Source of the DNA: Thermoflexibacter ruber
GTDB taxonomy: Bacteria; Bacteroidota; Bacteroidia; Cytophagales; Thermoflexibacteraceae
Assembly (NCBI RefSeq): GCF_900113045.1
Contig: NZ_FONY01000002.1
Span: 169,852 to 233,851 of the forward strand
Length of the DNA stretch: 64,000 bases
Reading direction: 5' to 3'
Shown: positions 38,101 through 46,658 of the stretch, piece after piece
Layout: each line of letters opens with the position of its first letter
Position numbering within the stretch: position 1 is the first letter of the stretch
Program-made: the position numbers and the translations under genes
Notes under the pieces: model-generated
What the model saw: the letters and a program-made list of their open reading frames with translations, nothing else
Told to the model about the DNA's origin: nothing
The model's database searches: none

Positions 38101-38856
38101 TCAAACTCGTACTACTATTCCCCTTTGCCTCAAGAATTTTTTTAAGTCAGGAATCTCGATTTCGCGGTAGTGGAAGATGCTCGCTGCCAGAGCTGCATCA
38201 GCATCTTCATTGTCAAATATCTCCGCAAAATGTTCCATGCTTCCTGCACCTCCCGAAGCGATGACAGGAATAGACAAACCATGAGTAAGTTTGCCTGTGA
38301 GCCTTTTGGCAAAGCCGTTTTTCGTGCCGTCATGGTTCATGGAAGTCAGCAAGATTTCACCTGCACCTCTTTCTTGTGCTTCTTTTGCCCAAGCGAAAGT
38401 TTCCAAGTGGGTAGGGGTACGTCCGCCGTGTGTGTGTACGATGTCCTGTCCTGCTACCTCTTTGGTATCTATGGCAACCACTACGCATTGGCTACCAAAT
38501 TCTTTGGCTAAGTCGTTGATTAATTGAGGATTTTTTACCGCAGAGGAATTGATGGAAATTTTATCTGCTCCCGATTTGAGCAAGAGGGCTACGTCCTCTA
38601 CTGTACTGATACCGCCACCTACGGTAAATGGGATATTGACGTAGCGAGCGATGTTTTTGACCAACTCGACCAAAGTTTTGCGTTTCTCTACGGTGGCAGT
38701 GATGTCTAAAAAAACCAACTCATCTGCTCCCTGCTCGGCATACAGTTTTGCTAATTCGACAGGGTCGCCTGCATCAGTCAAATTGACAAAATTCACGCCT
38801 TTGACTGTTCTTCCGTCTTTGATGTCTAAGCAAGGAATAATTCTTTTCGTAAGCAT
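38101..38856 (-). CDS. hisF: Imidazole glycerol phosphate synthase cyclase subunit HisF
   Basis: This 251-residue TIM barrel forms the cyclase half of the HisFH complex in histidine biosynthesis. The start chosen is [15 protein letters not shown] (catalytic Asp11). An upstream in-frame ATG at 38875-38877 would add seven residues not found in homologues. Further motifs are [19 protein letters not shown] (second catalytic Asp near 130) and VIASGGAGS. No other his gene is in the window, which is unusual because Bacteroidota often cluster them. Tandem 98-bp repeats begin only 28 bp upstream of the start, so the promoter must lie within or right beside them. Confidence 0.96.
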   Translation of the reverse strand: MLTKRIIPCLDIKDGRTVKGVNFVNLTDAGDPVELAKLYAEQGADELVFLDITATVEKRKTLVELVKNIARYVNIPFTVGGGISTVEDVALLLKSGADKISINSSAVKNPQLINDLAKEFGSQCVVVAIDTKEVAGQDIVHTHGGRTPTHLETFAWAKEAQERGAGEILLTSMNHDGTKNGFAKRLTGKLTHGLSIPVIASGGAGSMEHFAEIFDNEDADAALAASIFHYREIEIPDLKKFLRQRGIVVRV

Positions 38857-38884
38857 ATTTTTAAATTCATTAAACAAAAAGTGT

Positions 38885-39178
38885 AAAAAAATCAGTGTAA
38901 TATCTGTTCAATCTGTGTCATCGGTGTTCTATTCTCTTTTTTTGGAACGCGGATTTAACGGATTTTACAGGTTTTCACGGATAAAAAAATCAGTGTAATA
39001 TTTGTTCAATCTGTGTCATCGGTGTTCTATTCTCTTTTTTTGGAACGCGGATTTGACGGATTTTACAGGTTTTCACGGATAAAAAAATCAGTGTAATATC
39101 TGTTCAGTCTGTGTCATCGGTGTTCTATTCTCTTTTTTTGGAACGCGGATTTAACGGATTTTACAGGTTTTCACGGAT
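38885..39178. repeat. Tandem array of three 98-bp repeats
   Basis: Exactly three copies of a 98-bp unit run head to tail (ATCAGTG at 38891, 38989 and 39087), differing by a few substitutions. Each unit contains AATCTGTGTCATCGGTGTTC and, about 40 nt later, GGAACGCGGATTT and ACAGGTTTTCACGGAT. The array lies between hisF and the GxxExxY gene, and the last copy supplies that gene's final codons. A diverged fourth copy lies at 39581-39666. Confidence 0.92.
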
Positions 39179-39572
39179 TTCTTAAATGTCTTTTTCTATC
39201 ATTAGTAAATATTAAACGCTTAAATTCTGCTTTTTTACCAAAATTAAGCAATAAACCAACTTCTTTGTCAGTAGCACGAAGGTAGTTCAGTAATTGTAAT
39301 TCATTTTCATATACTAAAACTTCGCTTGCCTTTAGTTCTAAAATAATCACACCATTGACAACTAAATCTGCATAATATTCGCCAACTTCAATGCCTTTAT
39401 AATAAACCTTGATTTGTTTTTGGGCTTCCATCTGAAAACCTCTATGTTTCAGTTCTAAGTACATTGAGTTTTGATAAACTTTTTCCAGAAAACCATAGCC
39501 CAACTCATTACATACATCATAATACGTTTTTATGATAGCATCTGTGATTTCTTGATGTAGTAATTTTTCCAT
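39171..39572 (-). CDS. GxxExxY family protein (PD-(D/E)XK nuclease-like fold)
   Basis: The 133-residue protein has the family's hallmark GYGFLEKVYQNSMYLEL (GxxExxY at the N-terminal third). A predicted PD-(D/E)XK-like core follows: GEYYADLVVNGVIILELKAS, with the acidic Asp and the ExK triad, then LLNYLRATDKEVGLLLNFG. Its biochemical role is not established. The gene is bracketed by copies of one repeat family: the stop codon and last residues lie in the third 98-bp repeat, and a fourth diverged copy starts 9 bp before the ATG. This placement suggests a link between protein and repeats. Confidence 0.9.
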   Translation of the reverse strand: MEKLLHQEITDAIIKTYYDVCNELGYGFLEKVYQNSMYLELKHRGFQMEAQKQIKVYYKGIEVGEYYADLVVNGVIILELKASEVLVYENELQLLNYLRATDKEVGLLLNFGKKAEFKRLIFTNDRKRHLRNP

Positions 39573-39580
39573 AGTTATTA

Positions 39581-39666
39581 CTTTTTTGGAACACGGATTT
39601 TACAGGTTTTTCACGGATAAAAAATCATTGTAATATTAGTCCAATCTGTGTCATCGGTGTTCTATT
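39581..39666. repeat. Diverged fourth copy of the 98-bp repeat
   Basis: It starts TTTTTTGGAACACGGATTTT and continues through TTTTTCACGGAT and CAATCTGTGTCATCGGTGTT in the same order as the 98-bp units. It lacks the TAACGGATT segment and carries other substitutions. It sits immediately 5' of the GxxExxY gene. Confidence 0.85.
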
Positions 39667-40587
39667 TCATTTAAAATAACTCATATTTCTAATTGCCCTG
39701 CGATAAGCCCTGACGAGTAGAAAAATACTCACAGGAAGCAAAAAAGGCAAGGCAAAACTAACTAAAAAAAGGAGATGTAAAATCATATTTTGTTGCAAAG
39801 AAATATGAACTTGCCAACTTGCATATTTTTGGAATACTACGAAAAAAGGAGTAAGTAAGGAAAGCATCAACAAGATAATTCCTACCAGCCAAAATTGTAT
39901 ATGATTGATAAAGAATAATATAAAAACAGGACTTAGAAAAATAATAGATAAAACGAGGTAGTCTTTTACTTTTCCAAACAAAAAAGCATGAGGAGAAACC
40001 TGAGCAAGTTGGAGGAGAATCCGACCTTCTGCTTGCAAATAAAAGGTAGAAAAAAAAGCAATGAGCAAAATCCAACACAAAATAAGCACGCTTTCATGGG
40101 CATAAAATACCAAAGCAAGCAAATACATCAATAGTAAAAAAAGCCAAGAAACTCGCAGACCTGCACGCCACTCAAAAATACGGGCAGGAATCAAAGCAAA
40201 AGAAAAAGATTGCATCTGCCTGATTCTAAGGCTAATTTTAAGAAAGCTAAGGAAAAAAATGCAAGCGAGGAGAATAAAAAAATGGATAAAGGCCTGATTT
40301 GCTAAAAAATAAATCAGGAACAGAGAAGAGAGTAATAGGTACTCTGCTATAAATAGCACGGGAGAATAAAGAGGAGTTTGGGCTAAAAACGCCTTGTCAT
40401 TGCGAGTAAGGTGTAAAGGAAATATAATCAGCAAATTAACCGCTAAGACGGCATGAAAGTTTTGTAAGGCAAGAAACTTGGAAAGTCCAAATACGAGCAA
40501 ACCGATGACGAAAATACTCCGCCACCAGCCAAGTTCTAACAAAATACGATAAGCCATCTTACAGCGAATCCAAAGAAAATTTCTCAT
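39667..40587 (-). CDS. Polytopic membrane protein of unknown function (306 aa)
   Basis: About eight hydrophobic segments cover the protein, and no catalytic motif was recognised. Basic residues (RIRQMQSF, RIFEWRAGLR) lie between helices. The start may be Met11 (MAYRILLELGWW). The gene begins 2 bp after the stop of the ChaN-like gene, so the two are almost certainly co-transcribed and may act together. ABC-2-type permease-like topology is possible but cannot be supported further. The 3' end abuts the diverged 98-bp repeat. Confidence 0.65.
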   Translation of the reverse strand: MRNFLWIRCKMAYRILLELGWWRSIFVIGLLVFGLSKFLALQNFHAVLAVNLLIIFPLHLTRNDKAFLAQTPLYSPVLFIAEYLLLSSLFLIYFLANQAFIHFFILLACIFFLSFLKISLRIRQMQSFSFALIPARIFEWRAGLRVSWLFLLLMYLLALVFYAHESVLILCWILLIAFFSTFYLQAEGRILLQLAQVSPHAFLFGKVKDYLVLSIIFLSPVFILFFINHIQFWLVGIILLMLSLLTPFFVVFQKYASWQVHISLQQNMILHLLFLVSFALPFLLPVSIFLLVRAYRRAIRNMSYFK

Positions 40588-40589
40588 CG

Positions 40590-41486
40590 CTAATAAGTCT
40601 TAGTCATCTCTGAATCAATGCAGAGGATAAAGTTGGCTAAGTTTTTGGATTCAGCTTTTAATGTGCTAACCTCCTCTTGCTCTACGGAGGAGATAGTTAT
40701 GATTTTCAAATTCGGTTTGTATTGATTTAAGTACCAAGCAATTCCTTCAAATTTATCTGAGTGGAAAGTGCCGTGATAGTGCAAAACGGTCTTTCCTTTT
40801 TGCCACGCTCCTGCAATGCGATGTGCCATAGTTGCATCTTTGACAGCTTGGGCATAAACGATGTTCCAACCGTTTGTGCCTCCATGACCGCTGCCACCTC
40901 CCATCATTTTATACATTTCCTTGTAAGAAACTAAAGAAGTATCCACCGTAATAGGCTGAGGAGCAATCAGTTCTGTTGCCGCTTTGTCTAACTTTTTCAG
41001 TGCCTCTAAGCCGCCACTGGCTACCATGCTCGCATAGCGACGCGGGATATTAGAAGCCACAAAAGGAATCTTATTTTGCTTGGCAAACTCCACCAAAGGA
41101 CGATAGTCTGTTTTGTAGTTATTCCAAAGTTTGGCTTCTTTTTCAAAATTGCTTTCTTTGATAAAGCTACTTAGGTACTCATTTAGCACTAATTGGTCAT
41201 CAGACTCGAACATTTCTGCGGCTAAAACTAACTTGTCTGTCTTTACCTTGAACAAATCTTTGGTGAGTTTGAGTTGAAGCCAATGACAAATAGGATTGTT
41301 GTGCAATTCACCAAAGAGAACAATATCAGCTTCTTGTGCGGCTTTGAGTACCTCACTGTACGAACTTTGCTTTCCTTCTTTGTCATAAAAAAAGTAAGCA
41401 GGTTTATCGCTTTGCATAGAAAGTAAGGAAAAGGATAGAAAAATGATAGACAAGCCCAAACGCTTATTTTTCAGTGTATTATTCAT
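40590..41486 (-). CDS. ChaN-like haem-binding family protein
   Basis: This exported 298-residue protein of the ChaN (DUF399) family is recognised by VLFGELHNNPICHWLQ, SNIPRRYASMVASGG and the C-terminal HYHGTFHSDKFEGIAWYL, whose His residues match those conserved in the family. The Campylobacter ChaN homologue binds haem, so iron or haem handling is likely. The start is placed at MNNTLKNKR, just before the hydrophobic leader GLSIIFLSFSLLSM. An ATG 11 codons further upstream is less likely. It forms a two-gene operon with the downstream membrane protein. Confidence 0.82.
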   Translation of the reverse strand: MNNTLKNKRLGLSIIFLSFSLLSMQSDKPAYFFYDKEGKQSSYSEVLKAAQEADIVLFGELHNNPICHWLQLKLTKDLFKVKTDKLVLAAEMFESDDQLVLNEYLSSFIKESNFEKEAKLWNNYKTDYRPLVEFAKQNKIPFVASNIPRRYASMVASGGLEALKKLDKAATELIAPQPITVDTSLVSYKEMYKMMGGGSGHGGTNGWNIVYAQAVKDATMAHRIAGAWQKGKTVLHYHGTFHSDKFEGIAWYLNQYKPNLKIITISSVEQEEVSTLKAESKNLANFILCIDSEMTKTY

Positions 41487-41555
41487 CAAAGTAAATGTTA
41501 AAGTAAACAACTCTGTCAAAAGTAAAAAATTTGTCCCATAGAATTAGGAGTGTAC

Positions 41556-42458
41556 TTAAAAAAATATCTCTTGGGCAAGCCTAAACGTATTGGCGTGTGC
41601 TTCCACAATATCGCTGATTTTTTCTGAATATCCACCACCCATGCTCACTGCCACAGGAATTTGATTGATTTTGCAAGTTTCAAGTACAAAACGGTCTCTT
41701 TCCTTGCACCCTTCCCTGCTTACTTTGAGTTTGCCTAATTTGTCTGTGGCTAAAATATCCACACCTGACTGGAAAAATACAAACTCAGGCTGTACCTCGT
41801 CTATCAATCTTGGCAAAGTATTTTTGAGTAAAGACAAGTAGGCTTCGTCCTCTGTGCCGTTAGGAAGCCCTATGTCTAAGTCAGATTTTTCTTTTTGCAT
41901 AGGATAGTTGTTTTCTCCGTGCATACTAAAAGTAAAAACTCGCTCATCGTCTTTAAAAATTTGGGCAGTGCCATTGCCCTGATGCACGTCTAAGTCAATG
42001 ACTAAAATCTTTTTAATATTTTGATATTGAAGTAAATAATTAGCAGCAACCGCTATATCATTGAGCAAACAAAATCCTTCGCCTCTGTCCGTAAAGGCAT
42101 GGTGCGTACCCCCTGCAATGTTCATAGCAATCCCGTATTGGAGGGCAAAAAGCGTACCCTGTATGCTTCCTTGCAAAATAGTAACTTCCCTGTCCACCAA
42201 AGACTTAGAAAGTGGGAATCCTGTTTTCCTTACTTCAGAAGGCGAAAGTGTAAGGCTTTTTAGCTTTTCCCAATAAGTTGCCTCATGGGTAGTCAAAATC
42301 ACTTGCTCAGTAGCAGGAGAGGGAGTAAAAAAATTATCCTCATTTACTGTACCTTCATAGAGAAGTTGGGTAGGCAGTAGCTCGTATTTGAGCATAGGGA
42401 AACGGTGTTCAAGCGGTAAAGGGTGAATATAAATAGGAGCAAAGGCAATTTTTAGCAT
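41556..42458 (-). CDS. Histone deacetylase-family (class IV-like) amidohydrolase
   Basis: The 300-residue zinc hydrolase of the arginase/deacetylase fold has tandem His119-His120 in GGTHHAF and metal ligands Asp157 and His159 in DLDVHQGNG. The third metal-site Asp is in FQSGVDILATDKLGKL, and a late MGGGYS segment is typical of the active-site rim. The compact size and the FCLLNDIA and LATDKLGKL motifs match the HDAC11-like class IV group. Bacterial relatives deacetylate small molecules or acyl-lysines; the substrate is unknown. It ends 36 bp before the longest ChaN frame and may share its transcript. Confidence 0.92.
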   Translation of the reverse strand: MLKIAFAPIYIHPLPLEHRFPMLKYELLPTQLLYEGTVNEDNFFTPSPATEQVILTTHEATYWEKLKSLTLSPSEVRKTGFPLSKSLVDREVTILQGSIQGTLFALQYGIAMNIAGGTHHAFTDRGEGFCLLNDIAVAANYLLQYQNIKKILVIDLDVHQGNGTAQIFKDDERVFTFSMHGENNYPMQKEKSDLDIGLPNGTEDEAYLSLLKNTLPRLIDEVQPEFVFFQSGVDILATDKLGKLKVSREGCKERDRFVLETCKINQIPVAVSMGGGYSEKISDIVEAHANTFRLAQEIFF

Positions 42459-42534
42459 AAACTTAATATAGGCAGTGAAATTTAAAATTAGTTTTTTGTA
42501 AACCTAAATGGAAATTTTTACTTTTATTGAAAAA

Positions 42535-42548
42535 ACGTTAGGTAACGT
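42535..42548. promoter_or_regulatory. Palindrome in divergent HDAC/HAD spacer
   Basis: ACGTTA-GG-TAACGT is a perfect 6+6 palindrome in the spacer upstream of the HAD gene, a size suited to a dimeric regulator. The regulator is unknown and the call is tentative. Confidence 0.3.
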
Positions 42549-42609
42549 ATTTTGTTTGCTAATTTCAAAAGCAAAAATAGCTAAATTTAAACTAACAATA
42601 TTTATCATT

Positions 42610-43419
42610 ATGATTTTCATAGACATAGATGGAACGCTGCTTACCTCATCTCATACGATTACTCCAGCAACTAAGCAAATAATTCAACACATTCATCAAA
42701 ACTTACATATTCCTATTATTCTGACAACAGCTCGCCCTCCACAAGGTACTTTTTTTATTTACAATGAGTTAGCATTGGATACTCTTTTGATTTGCTTCAA
42801 TGGAGGTTTAATTCTGCACAAGAATCATCAATCTGAATGGGAATATCTTGTTAATCAGTCTGTCCCAGCCCATGAAATAGAAATTATTTTGCAGGAAGCA
42901 TTACAATATGACATTAATCCTAATCTTTATAGGGAGCAGGAATGGTACGTGCAGAATATAGATGATTTGGTGCATAGGGAAAGTAGAAATACTAAATCTA
43001 CACCTATACACACAGACTTGTTGAAAATCAATAGTTTGTGGAAAGAAAAGCATAGAGGAGCCAATAAAATTCTCCTAATGGGTACACCAGAGAATATCAA
43101 TGCTTTAGAAAAAAATGTGAATTATTTACTTCCACATCTCAATATTTCTAAGTCAAAACCTGTTTACTTAGAAATCACCCACCCTGCGGCATCTAAGGCA
43201 CAGGCGATAAAGTGGATAGCAGACAAGTGGAACGTGCCACAAAAAGACGTCGTAGCCATAGGAGATAATTACAATGATGCAGAAATGTTACAGTGGGCAG
43301 GAACAGGAATAGCAATGGGCAATGCCCCTATGGAGGTAAAACAAGTAGCTGATTACGTAACTCACACCAATAACGAAGAAGGGCTAAGGTTTGCTTTGGA
43401 AAAATTTTTCGCTCAATAA
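42610..43419 (+). CDS. Cof-type HAD-superfamily phosphatase
   Basis: This 269-residue haloacid-dehalogenase-fold hydrolase has motif I FIDIDGTLLTSS (nucleophile and acid/base Asp), motif II LTTARPP, motif III with the lysine in SKAQAIKW, and motif IV VVAIGDNYNDAEML. A Cof/C2B cap lies between motifs II and III. Members dephosphorylate sugar phosphates, FMN or PLP; the substrate is not predictable. The frame is open from 42508, but MIFIDIDGTLL at 42610 is the start expected for the family, and the extra 34 codons look like non-coding leader. It is divergent from the HDAC gene. Confidence 0.92.
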   Translation: MIFIDIDGTLLTSSHTITPATKQIIQHIHQNLHIPIILTTARPPQGTFFIYNELALDTLLICFNGGLILHKNHQSEWEYLVNQSVPAHEIEIILQEALQYDINPNLYREQEWYVQNIDDLVHRESRNTKSTPIHTDLLKINSLWKEKHRGANKILLMGTPENINALEKNVNYLLPHLNISKSKPVYLEITHPAASKAQAIKWIADKWNVPQKDVVAIGDNYNDAEMLQWAGTGIAMGNAPMEVKQVADYVTHTNNEEGLRFALEKFFAQ

Positions 43420-43625
43420 AAATAATTTTTAAAAATTAGTTCTATTTTTGAAAACTTTTGCAATATTTTTGTTAATAACCTAAGGTAAAATTCTGCTTGT
43501 TTCCTAATAGCACCCCCAATGCACAGTGTACTCGCATCAGAAATTGTTTAATTTTCAATATTTTTTTCATATATTGTTTTAACTTTACAGTTTATACAAC
43601 ATTACTTACTAAATCCATTGCGACC

Positions 43626-45737
43626 ATGAAAAGGGGTTTTGTGTTATTTTTATTGATTTTGCAAACATTGATTGCTGCCGCTCAGCAGAATCCAACCGCA
43701 CTTTTGAAAGTTAAGATTGATAGTTTAGAAAAGGCTTTATCCAAATCCAAAGGTGATAAATCTAAAATAGCTAAGATTTATCAAGATTTAGGAATGATTT
43801 ATCAAATGAATGATGATAGTGAAAATGCACTCAAAAACTTTCAAGAGGGGCTAAAACTTTATGAAGAACTAAAGAATAACCAACAAGCTGCAAGTCTTTA
43901 TACAGCTATCGGGAAAATGTATTTTGACCGAAGAGATAACAACAAAGCTTTAGAATACTATCGCAAGGCACAGAACGTTGTTCAGCAATTAAACGACCAA
44001 AAAGAAATCACGAAGCTAAACCTGCTTATTGCAGAGGCACACGAGCAGAAAGGCGACCTGAGAACTGCAAGAGAATACAACTTAAGAGCCTTAGAATCAG
44101 CAGAAAATATGCGAGATGAAAAACTTACAAGTAACGCTCTTAGCAACTTAGGTGATGTATTTATGAAATTAGGGAGTTACCAAGATGCTTTGCAGTACAC
44201 ACTTCGTTCTTTGGAGATAAAAAGGGGAGAAGGCGATAAAGCTGGCATGGCACACGTACTGACCACTATGGGAGAGATTTATACAAAATTAGGGCAGTAT
44301 GAAAAAGCCAATGGGTATTTTCAAGAAGGTTTGCAGTTAGCCCAACAAATCAATGCCCGCCAACTTCAGTTGAACTTGTATCTTTCATTGTTTGAGTATC
44401 ACGAATCTAAAAAAGAATATCAAAAAGCTTTAGAATACCACAAAGATTATGTAGCTCTCAAAGATAGCCTTTTCAATATTGCGAGAGATAGACAGATGAA
44501 TGAACTTGCTGTCCGCTACGAGTCCGCTAAAAAAGAAAGAGAAAATCTCGAGCTTCAACAAAAAATAACAGAAGACCAAGCCGCCATCCAAAGTAAAAAC
44601 CAGCTATTGGTTGCAACAGGGATAGGGGCGATTGTGTTACTTGTATTTGGGCTTTGGATTTTGCGAGATAACCAAAAACTCAAACAGCTCAATGCTTTGC
44701 ATCAAAAAGATGAATTAGAGATTAAACGGAAAAATGAGGAGTTAGAAAAGCAACAAGAGGAAATCCTAAAAAGGCAGGAGCAAATCAACCAGACTAAAGC
44801 AGAGTTAGAAAAGCAGAAAGAAGAACTTGAGTTGAAGTCAGAACAATTGCAATTTGCTTATGAAGCTATCAATGATACAAATGCAGAACTTCGCCAGCAG
44901 AAAGAAGCAATGAAGCAACAAAACACTGAGCTTCGTCATAAAAATCTCCAAATCATGGAGAGTATCCGCTACGCCAAAGATATTCAGGAAGTCCTGCTCC
45001 CTTCTGAAAAACGTATGCAAGAGGCTTTCCAAGAATATTTTATCCTTTCTCGTCCGAAAGATATTGTTTCAGGAGATTTTTATTGGTTATCTCAAAAAGA
45101 AATAGACGGCAGCAAAAAAACAATACTGGTTACGGCAGACTGCACAGGACATGGAGTTCCCGGTGCCTTGCTTACCATTATCGGAGGTAACATCTTAAAT
45201 CAGCTTATCAATGAGCGAAATATGAGCAAACCAGAGGAGATTCTGCAAACGCTTAATGATAATTTCGTAGCTACCTTACAACAAGAGGAAAGCCAGATAG
45301 GGGATAGCATGGATATTTCGCTTTGTATCATAGACCACCAGCAAAAAGAAGTAGCTTTCTCTGGGGCAAAAACACCCATATTTTATGTGCAAAATGGAGA
45401 AATACACGAACTTAAAGGAAGTCCAAGACATATCGGAGGCTTGCATAGACAGCGTAAAAGAAATGTTGCGTTCACTACTACAACCTTCTCTATCGCCGCT
45501 CCTACGACCTTATATATGATTTCAGACGGCTTTTATCATCAGTTTGGGGGCAGACCTTTCCGCAAGTTCATGAGAGATAACTTCAAAAAATTACTTTTAG
45601 AAGTTTCTGATAAACCACTTGCCAACCAAAAAGAATTGTTGGAAACACACTTAGATCACTGGATGCAGGATACCGATGCTTCTCTTAGTCCTTTCCCACA
45701 AATAGATGATATTTTGGTAGTAGGGGTAAAAATATGA
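43626..45737 (+). CDS. TPR membrane protein with SpoIIE/PP2C serine phosphatase domain
   Basis: The 703-residue signalling protein has a signal peptide (MKRGFVLFLLILQTLIAAAQ), about six tetratricopeptide repeats in the periplasm (residues 45-300), one TM helix (about 327-347) and a long coiled coil rich in Glu/Gln/Lys (350-440). A cytoplasmic SpoIIE-type PP2C phosphatase follows (about 443-703), with SGDFYWLSQ and TADCTGHGVPGALLTIIGG metal-binding motifs and ISDGFYHQFGG. RsbU-like enzymes of this kind dephosphorylate anti-anti-sigma factors. The target is not encoded nearby. The frame extends upstream to 43497, but the signal peptide fixes the start at 43626. A TPM-domain gene follows after 19 bp. 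Confidence 0.92.
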   Translation: MKRGFVLFLLILQTLIAAAQQNPTALLKVKIDSLEKALSKSKGDKSKIAKIYQDLGMIYQMNDDSENALKNFQEGLKLYEELKNNQQAASLYTAIGKMYFDRRDNNKALEYYRKAQNVVQQLNDQKEITKLNLLIAEAHEQKGDLRTAREYNLRALESAENMRDEKLTSNALSNLGDVFMKLGSYQDALQYTLRSLEIKRGEGDKAGMAHVLTTMGEIYTKLGQYEKANGYFQEGLQLAQQINARQLQLNLYLSLFEYHESKKEYQKALEYHKDYVALKDSLFNIARDRQMNELAVRYESAKKERENLELQQKITEDQAAIQSKNQLLVATGIGAIVLLVFGLWILRDNQKLKQLNALHQKDELEIKRKNEELEKQQEEILKRQEQINQTKAELEKQKEELELKSEQLQFAYEAINDTNAELRQQKEAMKQQNTELRHKNLQIMESIRYAKDIQEVLLPSEKRMQEAFQEYFILSRPKDIVSGDFYWLSQKEIDGSKKTILVTADCTGHGVPGALLTIIGGNILNQLINERNMSKPEEILQTLNDNFVATLQQEESQIGDSMDISLCIIDHQQKEVAFSGAKTPIFYVQNGEIHELKGSPRHIGGLHRQRKRNVAFTTTTFSIAAPTTLYMISDGFYHQFGGRPFRKFMRDNFKKLLLEVSDKPLANQKELLETHLDHWMQDTDASLSPFPQIDDILVVGVKI

Positions 45738-45756
45738 TTCTCGTAAATGGATTAAT

Positions 45757-46620
45757 ATGAAATATGCACTAATTTTTCTATGTTGTTTTGGGATAAGTTA
45801 CCAGACTTTTTCCCAAAACTCTTTGGTTAGACCAAAGCCAGAACCTGCGGTCTTTGTCAATGACTATGCAGAAGTCCTTTCTCGTGCAGAAATACAAAAA
45901 TTGGAAGAAAAATTAAGGCAATTTGATAAAACTACTTCCAATCAGCTGGCTATTGTTATCTTACCTTCTTTAGAAGGAAATATCATAGATGTACTTGCTA
46001 ATCAGTGGTTTAAGGCATGGGGTATAGGACAAAAAAATAAAGATAATGGATTGCTGATTTTGATTGCTATACAAGATAGAAAGATGCACATAGAGGTTGG
46101 TTACGGACTAAATAAGGTTGTTACTAGTTCGGAAGCCCAAAAAGTAATCGAGAATCAACTAAAACCTAATTTCAGAAATAATCAATTTTTTAAAGGCTTA
46201 GATGAGGCTACCACCTATCTCATGGGCTTAGCTATACAAAAGTTCCCTCCACAAGCGAATAACTCTCCCGCCTTGCCCGATTCTAATAATGTAATAAGTA
46301 GTTCAATAGATGGGCTAATACCTTATGTAGCCATTGCTACCATAATTATTATAATTATGGTTCTAAAATACGGACATCCTAAATATAAACAGCCGCATGT
46401 TTCGCAAAATAATTCTTTCTCATATCGGAAAAACAATACTTCTAACCGCAACCCTTATTATCACAATACTAACTATCATAACAACAATGCCTCTACTTCT
46501 TACTACTATTACACAAACAACGATACCTCTTCCAACGATTCCGATAGTTCCTCTTCAGATTCAGATAGTAGTTATGGAGGAGGCGACTCAGGGGGCGACG
46601 GAGCAAGTGGAGATTGGTAA
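45757..46620 (+). CDS. TPM-domain membrane protein with low-complexity tail
   Basis: The 287-residue protein has a signal peptide (cleaved near TFSQ), a TPM domain (about 30-165; VFVNDYAEVLSRAEIQKLEEKL, LLILIAIQDRKMHIEVGYGL), a single TM helix (about 186-206) and an Asn/Tyr/Ser/Asp-rich tail ending in GGGDSGGDGASGDW. That domain order and Gly/Ser C-terminus are typical of YgcG-like proteins. TPM domains have been linked to acid phosphatase activity in plants and to photosystem assembly, while the bacterial role is unclear. It lies 19 bp behind the phosphatase gene and is probably co-transcribed. Confidence 0.85.
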   Translation: MKYALIFLCCFGISYQTFSQNSLVRPKPEPAVFVNDYAEVLSRAEIQKLEEKLRQFDKTTSNQLAIVILPSLEGNIIDVLANQWFKAWGIGQKNKDNGLLILIAIQDRKMHIEVGYGLNKVVTSSEAQKVIENQLKPNFRNNQFFKGLDEATTYLMGLAIQKFPPQANNSPALPDSNNVISSSIDGLIPYVAIATIIIIIMVLKYGHPKYKQPHVSQNNSFSYRKNNTSNRNPYYHNTNYHNNNASTSYYYYTNNDTSSNDSDSSSSDSDSSYGGGDSGGDGASGDW

Positions 46621-46631
46621 ATTATTATTAT

Positions 46632-46658
46632 GGTAGTTTCTATTTCCTCAAAACTACC
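46632..46658. terminator. Hairpin between convergent TPM and TonB-receptor genes
   Basis: GGTAGTTT (46632-46639) and AAACTACC (46651-46658) form an 8-bp stem overlapping the 3' end of the receptor gene. It lacks a long T tract, so it is a weak bidirectional terminator candidate. Confidence 0.35.

Noticed and set aside
38885-39178. Tandem repeats considered as a CRISPR array
   Set aside because: The repeats are 98 bp, directly abutting, without unique spacers or cas genes.
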